Shown one piece after another: positions 27,694-35,838 of a stretch of 64,000 nt of DNA. A program made the position numbers and the translations under genes. The notes below the pieces were generated by a model. That model searched no databases and had not been told where the DNA came from. It saw only the letters and a program-made list of their open reading frames with translations. The stretch's first letter is position 1; each line of letters begins with the position of its first letter. Origin of the DNA: Actinokineospora alba (GTDB lineage Bacteria; Actinomycetota; Actinomycetes; Mycobacteriales; Pseudonocardiaceae); NCBI RefSeq assembly GCF_004362515.1, contig NZ_SNXU01000001.1, positions 6,262,001-6,326,000 of the forward strand, given 5' to 3'.

Positions 27694-28995
27694 GTGACCA
27701 CAGCCGACACCCGGACCTCGACCACGGTGGTACTGGTCGGGACCGCCCTGCTCGTCCTTCCCGCCATCGCCCTGCCGCTCTACACGTCGCGGATCACGAT
27801 GGGCGACCGACCGATGCCATGGCTGTTCGGGATCGTGGTTCCGGTGGCCGCGCTCGCCGCCATCGCGGCGATCTGGCGGTGGCCGGACAAGGGATGGCGG
27901 TGGGTGCTGCTCGCCGACTCCCTGTGCGCACTGGTCGTCGGGATCCTCGCTTCCAGCACGGCTGACCGTGCGGTGGTCATGACCTTGGCGAGCCCGGTCG
28001 GCATGACGGCTCTGATCGGTGTCCTCGGCGCTGCCGGGTGGCTGGCCCACTCGGACGCGCGGCCACTCGCCGCGATGGTGGCGGGTCTGGCGGTCGCGAC
28101 CTACGGGCTCCGGCACGTCGTCGCCTTGGTCGATCTGGGGTCCCAGGCAGCCGACCTGACCCCGCTGTTCGCCGTGGCGGGTCTGGCGATCCTGTGCGCT
28201 GCGGCCTTGCTGGCCCTTGGCACCCGGTTCCCCAGCGAGCACGCGCGGCTGCCCCGTCGCCTGGTGATCGCGGCGATGGCGGCCGCGCTGATCCCCGTCG
28301 CCTTCACCGCCGTGTCGTGGCTGCTGCCGGTCGAGAACACGGGTTGGTTCCGGGAGATCGGCGTCGTCGCCGTGGTGGCGGTGCTCATCGTCGTCGCGCT
28401 CACCGCGTGGGCCGACCCGCGGCAGGCTCTCGCGGCGCTCTCGCTCGGCGCCCTGGTGGTGGGTGTCGCGACAATCGCCACTTACATCCTGTTCCTCGAG
28501 ATCGCCGGCTTCCAGGGCGAACCGAGCGGGGGCCTGGATTTCGCGGACTGGCTGTTGATCCTGACCGGGCTCGCCGTGGGCACCGCGCTCGCGCTGCTCC
28601 CGATCAGGGGCTACCTCGGGGCGGTCGCCGCACTGGTCGGCGCGGTGGCGCTGTACCTCGCCGACGCCGAACCCCCCGGAGTCGCACTGTGGCACCAGTT
28701 CGCGGTGGCGGCCGTGATCGCCGCGGTGGTCGCGGGCGCCGCCGCGGTCTGCGACGGGCCATCGGCGGTGGCCGTCGGCGTCATCGGGGTCACCCTCGGC
28801 GCGGCCTTGGACGCGGTCGACTGGATCTGGACCGACGCGCCCACCAATCCGGTGTACAGCGTCGGTCCCGTCGACTGGGTGCCGGTCGTGCTGATGGCCG
28901 CCGCCGCGATCGGGTTGGCGGCGCACACCTTCCTGGGCGCGCGGGCTCAGCGGCTCCAGACGTACCAGACCTCGGGTCTGCCGACGGTGCCGTAG
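27694..28995 (+). CDS. Polytopic membrane protein, tandem paralogue B
   Basis: A 433-aa paralogue of the preceding protein with the same helix layout and the same landmarks (WRWPDKGWRW, PIRGYLGA, VCDGPSA, and a final LGARAQR-like tail). Its start is GTG 27694. The 3' end overlaps the convergent response-regulator gene by 49 bases. Function unknown; adjacency to the CitAB/DctA locus is probably coincidental since the strands oppose. Confidence 0.75.
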   Translation: MTTADTRTSTTVVLVGTALLVLPAIALPLYTSRITMGDRPMPWLFGIVVPVAALAAIAAIWRWPDKGWRWVLLADSLCALVVGILASSTADRAVVMTLASPVGMTALIGVLGAAGWLAHSDARPLAAMVAGLAVATYGLRHVVALVDLGSQAADLTPLFAVAGLAILCAAALLALGTRFPSEHARLPRRLVIAAMAAALIPVAFTAVSWLLPVENTGWFREIGVVAVVAVLIVVALTAWADPRQALAALSLGALVVGVATIATYILFLEIAGFQGEPSGGLDFADWLLILTGLAVGTALALLPIRGYLGAVAALVGAVALYLADAEPPGVALWHQFAVAAVIAAVVAGAAAVCDGPSAVAVGVIGVTLGAALDAVDWIWTDAPTNPVYSVGPVDWVPVVLMAAAAIGLAAHTFLGARAQRLQTYQTSGLPTVP

Positions 28996-29618
28996 CGGGG
29001 TTTGCGGGCGACCTGGCCGTTGTCGGCGAGGTATTCGAGGTAGCGGCGGGCGGTGACCCGGGAGACGCCGACCTCGTCGGCCGCCGCCGTCGCGGGCAGG
29101 CCCTCCGGGGCGGCGCGCACGGCGGTGATCACCAGGTCCAGGGTCGGGCCGCTCATTCCCTTGGGCAGCACCAGGTTGTCCGACCCGCGCAGGGCGCCGA
29201 ACGCTTCGTCCACATCGGACTGGCCGGCCGCCTCACCATGGCGGACGTGGGCACGAAACCTCGCGTAACCCTCAAGTTTCTCGCGCAGGCCGGCGAAGGT
29301 GAAAGGCTTGAGCAGGTACTGCACGACGCCCGCGGACACCGCCGCGCGCACGACGTTGAGGTCTCGGGCCGACGTCACGGTGATCACGTCGGCGGAGTGC
29401 CCGTTGGCGCGCAGGGCGCGGACGACTTCGAGGCCGTGGGCGTCGGGCAGGTAAAGGTCGAGCAGCACGAGGTCGACCGGGGTGGCGTCGAGGAACCGCA
29501 GGGCGTCGCGTCCGGAGTGGACGACGCCCGCGACGGTGAACCCGGGCACCCGCCCCACGTAGAGCCGGTGCGCCTCCGCGGCGACGGTGTTGTCCTCGAC
29601 CACGAGCACGGTGATCAC
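28947..29618 (-). CDS. CitB/DcuR-type response regulator
   Basis: A 223-aa response regulator: receiver domain with Glu8-Asp9 and phosphoacceptor Asp54 (VLLDLYLPDAHGLEVV), followed by the winged-HTH typical of CitB/DcuR/DpiA regulators (GLPATAAADEVGVSRVTARRYLEYL). It overlaps the kinase gene by 4 bases (ATGA). With the kinase it should sense extracellular di- or tricarboxylates and activate the divergent dctA gene. Confidence 0.93.
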   Translation of the reverse strand: MITVLVVEDNTVAAEAHRLYVGRVPGFTVAGVVHSGRDALRFLDATPVDLVLLDLYLPDAHGLEVVRALRANGHSADVITVTSARDLNVVRAAVSAGVVQYLLKPFTFAGLREKLEGYARFRAHVRHGEAAGQSDVDEAFGALRGSDNLVLPKGMSGPTLDLVITAVRAAPEGLPATAAADEVGVSRVTARRYLEYLADNGQVARKPRYGTVGRPEVWYVWSR

Positions 29619-31186
29619 GCCCGCTCTCCTCTCGGCAGGCGCACAGTGAACACCGCGCCCACCTCACGTCCCACCTCGACCGAGCCCCCGGCCCGCCGAA
29701 CCGCTTGACCGACCAGGGCCAGACCGAGCCCCCGCGAGTCGCCCGGCTTGGTCGACCAGCCGCGCTGGAACACCCGCTCGTGGGCGTCCTCCGGGAGACC
29801 GGCACCGCTGTCGGCGACCCGCAGGACCAGTTCGTCCGCGTCGCTGTGGGCGCTGATCCGCACCCAGCGCCCCTCGCTGTCCGCGGCGGCGTCGACGGCG
29901 TTGTCGACCAGGTTGCCCAGGATGGTCACCAGGTCTCGCGCGGGCACCCCGCCCTGGTCGGCGATCTCGGTGTCCTCGGCGACGATCAGCTCGACCCCGC
30001 GCTCGCTCGCGTCCGCCGCCTTGCCCAGCAGCAGGGCGGCGAGAACCGGTTCGGCGACCGCGCCGACGACCTGGTCGGTGAGCCGCTGGGCGATGGCCAA
30101 CTCCCCCGTGGCGAACTCGACGGCCTCCGCCGGTCGGCCGAGTTCGACCAGCGAGACGACCGTGTGCAGCCGGTTCGCGGCCTCGTGTGCCTGCGCCCGG
30201 AGGGCTTCGGCGAAGCCGCGGACGGTGTCGAGTTCGCCGGTCAGGGCCTGCAGGTCGGTGCGGTCGCGCAGGGTCACGACCGTGCCCAGCGCACGCCCGT
30301 CGTGGTGGACGGTGGAGGAGTTGACGACCAGCATGCGGGTGTCGGTCAGGTGCAGTTCGTCGTGCATCTCGGTGTCCGAGAGCAGCCGCTCGACCAGGGC
30401 GTCCGGCAGGCCGAGCTCGTCGACCCGCTTGCCGTCGGCGTCGGCGGGCAGGTCGAGCAGGGCGCGGACACCGTCGTTGCAGAGCGTGACCCGGTGGTCG
30501 TCGTCGACCAGCACCAGCCCTTCGCGGACGGCGTGCAGGATCGACTCGTGGTAGCCGATCATCCGGCGCAGCTCGGCCGGGGCCAGCCCCCCGGTCTGGC
30601 GCCGCAGCCGCCTGCTGACGAGGTAGGTGGCGAGCGCGCCGAGGAGCAGGATCGCCGCGGCGATGACGACCAGCCACAGCACCCGGTCGGCGACTTCCGC
30701 GCTGATCGCCGAGACGCTGATCCCCGCGCTGACCAGCGCGATCACCCGGCCGTCGGCCATGCTGGTCACCGGGACGACCGCGCGCACCGACGGGCCGAGG
30801 GTGCCGGTGTAGGTCTCGGTGAACGCCCGGCCCGCGAGCGCCTCGGCGGTGTTGCCGAGGAAGCGGCCGCCGATCATCGCCGGGTTCGGGTGGGTGTAGC
30901 GGACGCCGTCGGTGCTCATGATCGTGATGAAGTCGACCCCGGTGTCGGCCCGCACGCGCTCGGCGTAGGGCTGCAGCACCGCGGTCGGGTCCGGGCCCGC
31001 CACCGCCGTGGCCACGGTCGGCCCGCCTGCGATCGCCTTGGCCAGCGCCGTCACCTCCGCGGCACTGGACTCCTCGGCCCGGTCGGCGACATCCGCCCAG
31101 GCCAGGGCCGCGCTCGCGGCCACCAGCAGACCCACGATCACCACCTGGACGACCAAGAGCTGCCGGGCCAAGCTCCACTGCTTCAT
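29615..31186 (-). CDS. CitA/DcuS-type sensor histidine kinase
   Basis: A 523-aa kinase: helix 1 (residues 8-30), periplasmic-type PAS/sCache sensor (about 40-165, with DFITIMSTDGVRYTHPNP, the segment that holds carboxylate ligands in CitA/DcuS), helix 2 (168-192), cytoplasmic PAS (210-310), phosphoacceptor His334 in RAQAHEAANRLHTVVSL, and HATPase (NLVDNAVDAA; GRGLGLALV-like G box). Divergent from the dicarboxylate transporter across 92 bases. Confidence 0.94.
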   Translation of the reverse strand: MKQWSLARQLLVVQVVIVGLLVAASAALAWADVADRAEESSAAEVTALAKAIAGGPTVATAVAGPDPTAVLQPYAERVRADTGVDFITIMSTDGVRYTHPNPAMIGGRFLGNTAEALAGRAFTETYTGTLGPSVRAVVPVTSMADGRVIALVSAGISVSAISAEVADRVLWLVVIAAAILLLGALATYLVSRRLRRQTGGLAPAELRRMIGYHESILHAVREGLVLVDDDHRVTLCNDGVRALLDLPADADGKRVDELGLPDALVERLLSDTEMHDELHLTDTRMLVVNSSTVHHDGRALGTVVTLRDRTDLQALTGELDTVRGFAEALRAQAHEAANRLHTVVSLVELGRPAEAVEFATGELAIAQRLTDQVVGAVAEPVLAALLLGKAADASERGVELIVAEDTEIADQGGVPARDLVTILGNLVDNAVDAAADSEGRWVRISAHSDADELVLRVADSGAGLPEDAHERVFQRGWSTKPGDSRGLGLALVGQAVRRAGGSVEVGREVGAVFTVRLPRGERA

Positions 31187-31278
31187 GTCGACAGTGTGAA
31201 CGCTATGAACTCAATCGTGACCGGGGCCACAGCAAAGGAGACGGTGTTCGGCAACCAGCCCACAGAGAGGCCCCCACC

Positions 31279-32637
31279 GTGTCGACACGCACCGAACCCC
31301 GTCGCAGGGACCGAACCCATTACCTCTACCTGGCCGTCATCGCGGCCGTCATCCTCGGCATCACCGTGGGTTTCGCGGCCCCGGACCTCGCGAAGTCGCT
31401 CAAGCCGTTGGGGACGGCGTTCGTCAACCTGATCAAGATGATGATCAGCCCGATCATCTTCTGCACGATCGTCCTTGGCGTGGGCTCGGTGGCGCGGGCG
31501 AGCAAGATCGGCAAGGTCGGCGGTCTGGCGCTGGGGTACTTCATGGTCATGTCGACCGTCGCCCTGGGCATCGGCCTGGTGGTGGGCAACATCCTGCACC
31601 CCGGTGACGGTCTGCAGCTGACCGAGGCGGTCGCCGCCAAGGGCGAGGCGCAGGTCAAGTCGGCCGAGGGAACGACCGAGTTCCTGCTCGGGATCATCCC
31701 GAAGACGCTGGTGTCGGCGTTCACCGAGGGCTCGGTGCTGCAGACGCTGTTCGTCGCGCTGCTCGTCGGCTTCGGGCTGCTGGCTCTCGGTTCGCGCGGC
31801 GAGCCGGTGCTGCGCGGGATCGGGCACATCCAGACGCTGGTGTTCCGGGTGCTGGGCATGATCATGTGGGCGGCGCCGATCGGCGCGTTCGGCGCGATCG
31901 CGGCCGTGGTCGGCGAGACCGGGCTGGCCGCGCTGAAGAGCCTCGCGGTGATCATGCTGGGCTTCTACGCCACCTGCCTGCTGTTCGTCGTGGTGGTGCT
32001 GGGCGTGCTGTTGTGGCTGGTCGCGCGGGTCAACCTGTTCTCGCTGCTGCGCTACCTGGGCCGCGAGTTCCTGCTGATCCTGTCGACGTCGTCGTCGGAG
32101 GTGGCGCTGCCGCGGCTGATCGCGAAGATGGAGCACCTGGGCGTGAGCAAGCCGGTCGTCGGCATCACGGTGCCCACGGGGTACTCGTTCAACCTCGACG
32201 GCACCGCGATCTACCTGACGATGGCCACCCTGTTCGTCGCCAACGCCATGGGCAACCCGCTCTCGGCGGGCGAGCAGATCTCGCTGCTGCTGTTCATGAT
32301 CATCGCGTCCAAGGGCGCGGCCGGCGTGACCGGCGCGGGCCTGGCGACCCTGGCGGGCGGCCTGCAGTCGCACCGGCCGGAACTGGTCGACGGCGTCGGC
32401 CTGATCGTCGGGATCGACCGGTTCATGTCCGAGGCGCGGGCGCTGACGAACTTCGCGGGCAACGCCGTCGCGACCGTTCTGGTCGGCACCTGGACCAAGG
32501 AATTCGACCGCGGTCAGGCCGCGCGGGTGTTCGCCGGGCAGGCACCGTTCGACGAAGCGTCACTGGTCGATGACCAGGAGGAATCGGTTCCCGAGCCGCG
32601 GCACGAACTGCTCGAACAAACCGCCGCACGGCCGTAG
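31279..32637 (+). CDS. dctA: DctA-type C4-dicarboxylate:cation symporter
   Basis: A 452-aa member of the DAACS (glutamate/dicarboxylate symporter) family. The re-entrant-loop signature STSSSEVALPRLI is near residue 275 and the substrate/cation motif PTGYSFNLDGTAIY near residue 300, with eight membrane helices. Imports succinate, fumarate or malate with Na+ or H+. Starts at GTG 31279. Divergent from the CitAB-type system that probably controls it; a strong terminator follows. Confidence 0.93.
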   Translation: MSTRTEPRRRDRTHYLYLAVIAAVILGITVGFAAPDLAKSLKPLGTAFVNLIKMMISPIIFCTIVLGVGSVARASKIGKVGGLALGYFMVMSTVALGIGLVVGNILHPGDGLQLTEAVAAKGEAQVKSAEGTTEFLLGIIPKTLVSAFTEGSVLQTLFVALLVGFGLLALGSRGEPVLRGIGHIQTLVFRVLGMIMWAAPIGAFGAIAAVVGETGLAALKSLAVIMLGFYATCLLFVVVVLGVLLWLVARVNLFSLLRYLGREFLLILSTSSSEVALPRLIAKMEHLGVSKPVVGITVPTGYSFNLDGTAIYLTMATLFVANAMGNPLSAGEQISLLLFMIIASKGAAGVTGAGLATLAGGLQSHRPELVDGVGLIVGIDRFMSEARALTNFAGNAVATVLVGTWTKEFDRGQAARVFAGQAPFDEASLVDDQEESVPEPRHELLEQTAARP

Positions 32638-32663
32638 CCTTGCCGGTAGTTGTTCGTTGAACG

Positions 32664-32708
32664 ACCGAACCGCCCGCCGACCGATGCCCCCGGCGCGGGC
32701 GGTTCGGT
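32664..32708 (+). terminator. Terminator after dctA
   Basis: Perfect 14-base arms ACCGAACCGCCCGC (32664-32677) and GCGGGCGGTTCGGT (32695-32708), 17-base loop, 27 bases after the dctA stop. Confidence 0.7.
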
Positions 32709-32747
32709 ATGTAAAGCGCATCTTCAATACATCGTTAAGATCGCTTG

Positions 32748-35045
32748 ATGCACGAGGGTCCAGAGCCACTCCCGGTCGACCGGACGAGCTACGTCGGTCG
32801 CGACGAGGAGTCGGCCGTCGCGAGGAAGCTGCTCGCCGCAGGCCCGATCGTCACCCTGGTCGGACCCGGCGGGGTGGGAAAGACCAGGTTGGCGGCGCGG
32901 GTCGCGACCGAGGCGCGCTTCAACGACGGTGTCGCGTTCGGCGAGCTCGCCGACGTGGCCGACCCGCAGCTGCTGGCGGGCACGGTCGCCGACCGGCTGG
33001 GGCTGCGCGACCAGACCGCGCGGCCCGCTGTGGACGCCGTCGTCGAGCACCTGCGGGACCGGCGAACTCTGCTCGTGCTGGACAACTGCGAACACCTGGT
33101 CACCGCGTGCGGGGAGTTCGTCGCCGCGCTGGTCTCCGCGTGCCCGCGGCTGGCGGTGCTGGCCACGAGCAGGCAGTCGCTCGGCATCAACGGCGAACGC
33201 CTCCTCTCGGTGCTGCCGCTGGCGGCGCCGAATGCCGACGAGGTGGTCAGCGCGGCGGACGCGGAGCGGTTCGACTCGCTGCGGCTCTTCGCCGACCGGG
33301 CGGCCGCGGTCGTGCCCGGGTTCACCGTCACCGACGACAACTGCCAGGACATCGCCCGGGTGTGCCGGGCACTCGAAGGGCTGCCGCTGGCCATCGAGCT
33401 GGCCGCGGTGCGGCTGCGGTCGCTGTCGCTGACCCAGATCGCGGAGCGGCTGAGCAGGCCGATGTCGCTGCTGACCGTCGGCAGGCGCACCGGCCCACCG
33501 CGGCAGCAGACGCTGCGGGCGATGATCGACTGGAGCCACCAGCTGTGCTCGGAGCCGGAGCGGCTCGTGTGGGCGCGCGCGTCGGTGTTCTCGGGGACCT
33601 TCGGACTCGAGGCCGCCGAGCAGGTGTGCGGCGGCGCCGGTGTCGAGCCCGGGCTGGTGCTCGACCTGGTCGACGCCTTGCTGGACAAGTCGATCCTGGT
33701 CCGGGAGGAACAGGACGGCCTGGCCCGCTACCGGATGCTGGAGACCCTGCGCGAATACGGGCACGACCGGCTGGCGGCCTCCGGTGACGCGCCCCGGGTC
33801 CGCCGCCTGCACCGCGACTGGTACGCCGAGCTGGCCGCGCGGCTGGAGAGTGGGTGGGTCGGCAAGGACCAGATCGCGTGGGTCGCGCAGCTGCGCAATG
33901 AGCACGCGAACCTTCGGGCCGCGCTCGACTTCTGCGTGACGGAGCCGGGCGAGGCGACCGTCGGGCTGGCGATGGCGACCAGGATCGGGCCGTACTGGGG
34001 CATCCGCAGCCTCTACAGCGAGGCCCGGATGTGGATCGACCGCACGCTCGCGCTGACGCCCGCCGACGCCCCCGAGCGGGTCGGCGCGCTGCGGCTGCAC
34101 GGGATGTTCGCGCTGCTGCAAGGTGATCGCGACGCAGCGGAACGGCTGCTGGCCGACGCGGAGCGGCTGTGCGCGGACCGCACCGAGGGCGCGTACATCG
34201 CCGTCGTACGCGGGATGGCGGCGCTGTTCACCTTCGATGGTGTGCCCGCGCGGGACCTGCTCGACGACGCGCGGGCGGTGTTCCGCGAGTCGGGGGTGCT
34301 CAACGGCGAACTGTTCGCCGCCTACCTGGGCGCGTTGGCCACGGCCCTGTGCGGTGACCCGGACAAGGGGCGGATCCGGCTGCGGGAGACCATCGCGACG
34401 TGTGAGCGGATGGGCGAGGTCTCGTACCACTCGCTGGCGCTGTGGGCGTTGAGCTCGATCGAGATCCTGTACGGCGATCCGGCCGCCGCCAACCGGGCGG
34501 CGCTGCCCGCGTTGCGGCTCACCCGGCTCATCGACAACCGGATCGTCGAGGCGTTCCTGATGGCCAACCTCGTCCTGATCGCCGCCGACAAGGGCGAACA
34601 CCGGCGCTGTGCCTTGCTTTTGGGGGCCGCCGACTCGATGTGGACGGCGCTGGGGACCGACCCCGAGGAGGTGAGCTGGCTCAGCCGCCGCCGCCGCGAC
34701 GCCATCGCCGCCACCCGCGAGGCGCTCGGCGAACCCGGCTTCGACACCGCCCGGGCGGCGGGCCGCGCGATGTCGCGGTGCGAGGCGGTCCGGGTCGCGT
34801 TGAACGACACTGTCCCCGCGATCGCCACGGTCACCGGTGATTTCGGGCCGCTGACCCGACGGGAGGCCGAGATCGCCGGCCTCATCGCACAGGGGCTGAC
34901 CAACAAGGACATCGCCGCGCGGCTGTTCATCGCGCCGCGCACGGCGGAGACGCACGTGGCGCACATCTTGGCCAAGCTCGGGTTCAACACACGCGCGCAG
35001 ATCGCGGGGTGGGTGGTCCGGCTGCCGGAGCAGGCACAGCGGTAG
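32748..35045 (+). CDS. LuxR-family ATPase regulator (AfsR/LAL-like)
   Basis: A 765-aa regulator: P-loop NTPase at the N-terminus (GPGGVGKT, residues 39-46; LLVLDNCEHL as Walker B; RGLPLAIELAA-type GLPLAIELAAVRLR), a TPR-like helical middle (about 330-690) and a LuxR-type HTH at the end (LTRREAEIAGLIAQGLTNKDIAARL). Such STAND regulators switch on ligand or nucleotide binding. The AT-rich stretch at 32709-32747 is its promoter; it may control the downstream HAD/GH65/YbdK operon, which starts 61 bases after its stop. Confidence 0.9.
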   Translation: MHEGPEPLPVDRTSYVGRDEESAVARKLLAAGPIVTLVGPGGVGKTRLAARVATEARFNDGVAFGELADVADPQLLAGTVADRLGLRDQTARPAVDAVVEHLRDRRTLLVLDNCEHLVTACGEFVAALVSACPRLAVLATSRQSLGINGERLLSVLPLAAPNADEVVSAADAERFDSLRLFADRAAAVVPGFTVTDDNCQDIARVCRALEGLPLAIELAAVRLRSLSLTQIAERLSRPMSLLTVGRRTGPPRQQTLRAMIDWSHQLCSEPERLVWARASVFSGTFGLEAAEQVCGGAGVEPGLVLDLVDALLDKSILVREEQDGLARYRMLETLREYGHDRLAASGDAPRVRRLHRDWYAELAARLESGWVGKDQIAWVAQLRNEHANLRAALDFCVTEPGEATVGLAMATRIGPYWGIRSLYSEARMWIDRTLALTPADAPERVGALRLHGMFALLQGDRDAAERLLADAERLCADRTEGAYIAVVRGMAALFTFDGVPARDLLDDARAVFRESGVLNGELFAAYLGALATALCGDPDKGRIRLRETIATCERMGEVSYHSLALWALSSIEILYGDPAAANRAALPALRLTRLIDNRIVEAFLMANLVLIAADKGEHRRCALLLGAADSMWTALGTDPEEVSWLSRRRRDAIAATREALGEPGFDTARAAGRAMSRCEAVRVALNDTVPAIATVTGDFGPLTRREAEIAGLIAQGLTNKDIAARLFIAPRTAETHVAHILAKLGFNTRAQIAGWVVRLPEQAQR

Positions 35046-35106
35046 CGGCGGGATTCGGTGATCGCGCGTCATGCCGACTGGGCGGCGCGCCGGTAGCGTC
35101 GGACCG

Positions 35107-35838
35107 GTGATCGGATTGCCCGACGACGTGACAGCCTGCCTCTTCGACCTCGACGGCGTGCTGACCAGCACGGCGGCGCTGCATGAGATCGCCTGGAAGC
35201 AGACCTTCGACGAGTTCCTGGCCGCCCACGCCGGGCCGGATGAGCCTGAGTTCAGCGAACGCGACTACACCGCCTATGTGGACGGCAGGCCGCGCGCCGA
35301 CGGGGTGCGCACCTTCCTCGCCTCGCGCGGCATCACCTTGCCCGAGGGCCTGCCCAACGACGATCCGGAGGATCCGACCGTCAACGGTGTCGGCAACCGC
35401 AAGAACGGCCTGGTGCTGAAGATCATCGAAGAGCGGGGAGTCCAGCCATTCCCCGGCTCGGTGGCGTATCTGGAGGCCGCGCACCAGGCCGGGCTCGCCA
35501 TCGGCGTGGTCACCTCGTCGGCGAACGGGGCGCGGGTGCTCGACGCGGCCGGGCTGACCCGGTTCGTCCAGGCGCGGATCGACGGCCTGACGATCGGCGA
35601 GCGCAAGCTGCGCGGCAAACCGGCGCCGGACTCGTTCCTGGCGGGCGCCGCCGACCTCGGCGCGACCCCGGCGACGACGGCGGTGTTCGAGGACGCGCTG
35701 GCCGGGGTCAAGGCGGGCCACGACGGCGGATTCCGGTTCGTCGTCGGGGTGAACCGCGCCGACCAGGCCGAGGAACTGCGGGCCAACGGCGCCGACATCG
35801 TCGTACTCGACCTCGCCGAACTCCTGGACGAGTCATGA
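35107..35838 (+). CDS. HAD-family beta-phosphoglucomutase-like enzyme
   Basis: A 243-aa HAD protein of the beta-phosphoglucomutase branch: FDLDGVLTST gives nucleophile Asp14 and Asp16; a helical cap with the YVDGRPRADGVR sequence; and GKPAPDSFLAGA plus FEDALAGVKAG as motifs III/IV. GTG 35107 fits the family N-terminus. It overlaps the GH65 gene by ATGA. Such pairs degrade alpha-glucosyl disaccharides: GH65 phosphorylase releases beta-glucose 1-phosphate, which the HAD mutase turns into glucose 6-phosphate. Confidence 0.9.
   Translation: MIGLPDDVTACLFDLDGVLTSTAALHEIAWKQTFDEFLAAHAGPDEPEFSERDYTAYVDGRPRADGVRTFLASRGITLPEGLPNDDPEDPTVNGVGNRKNGLVLKIIEERGVQPFPGSVAYLEAAHQAGLAIGVVTSSANGARVLDAAGLTRFVQARIDGLTIGERKLRGKPAPDSFLAGAADLGATPATTAVFEDALAGVKAGHDGGFRFVVGVNRADQAEELRANGADIVVLDLAELLDES

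Noticed and set aside
29705..31432. 575-aa plus-strand frame across the CitA-type kinase
   Set aside because: Low-complexity Arg/Ala/Gly shadow of the kinase gene, no domain seen.
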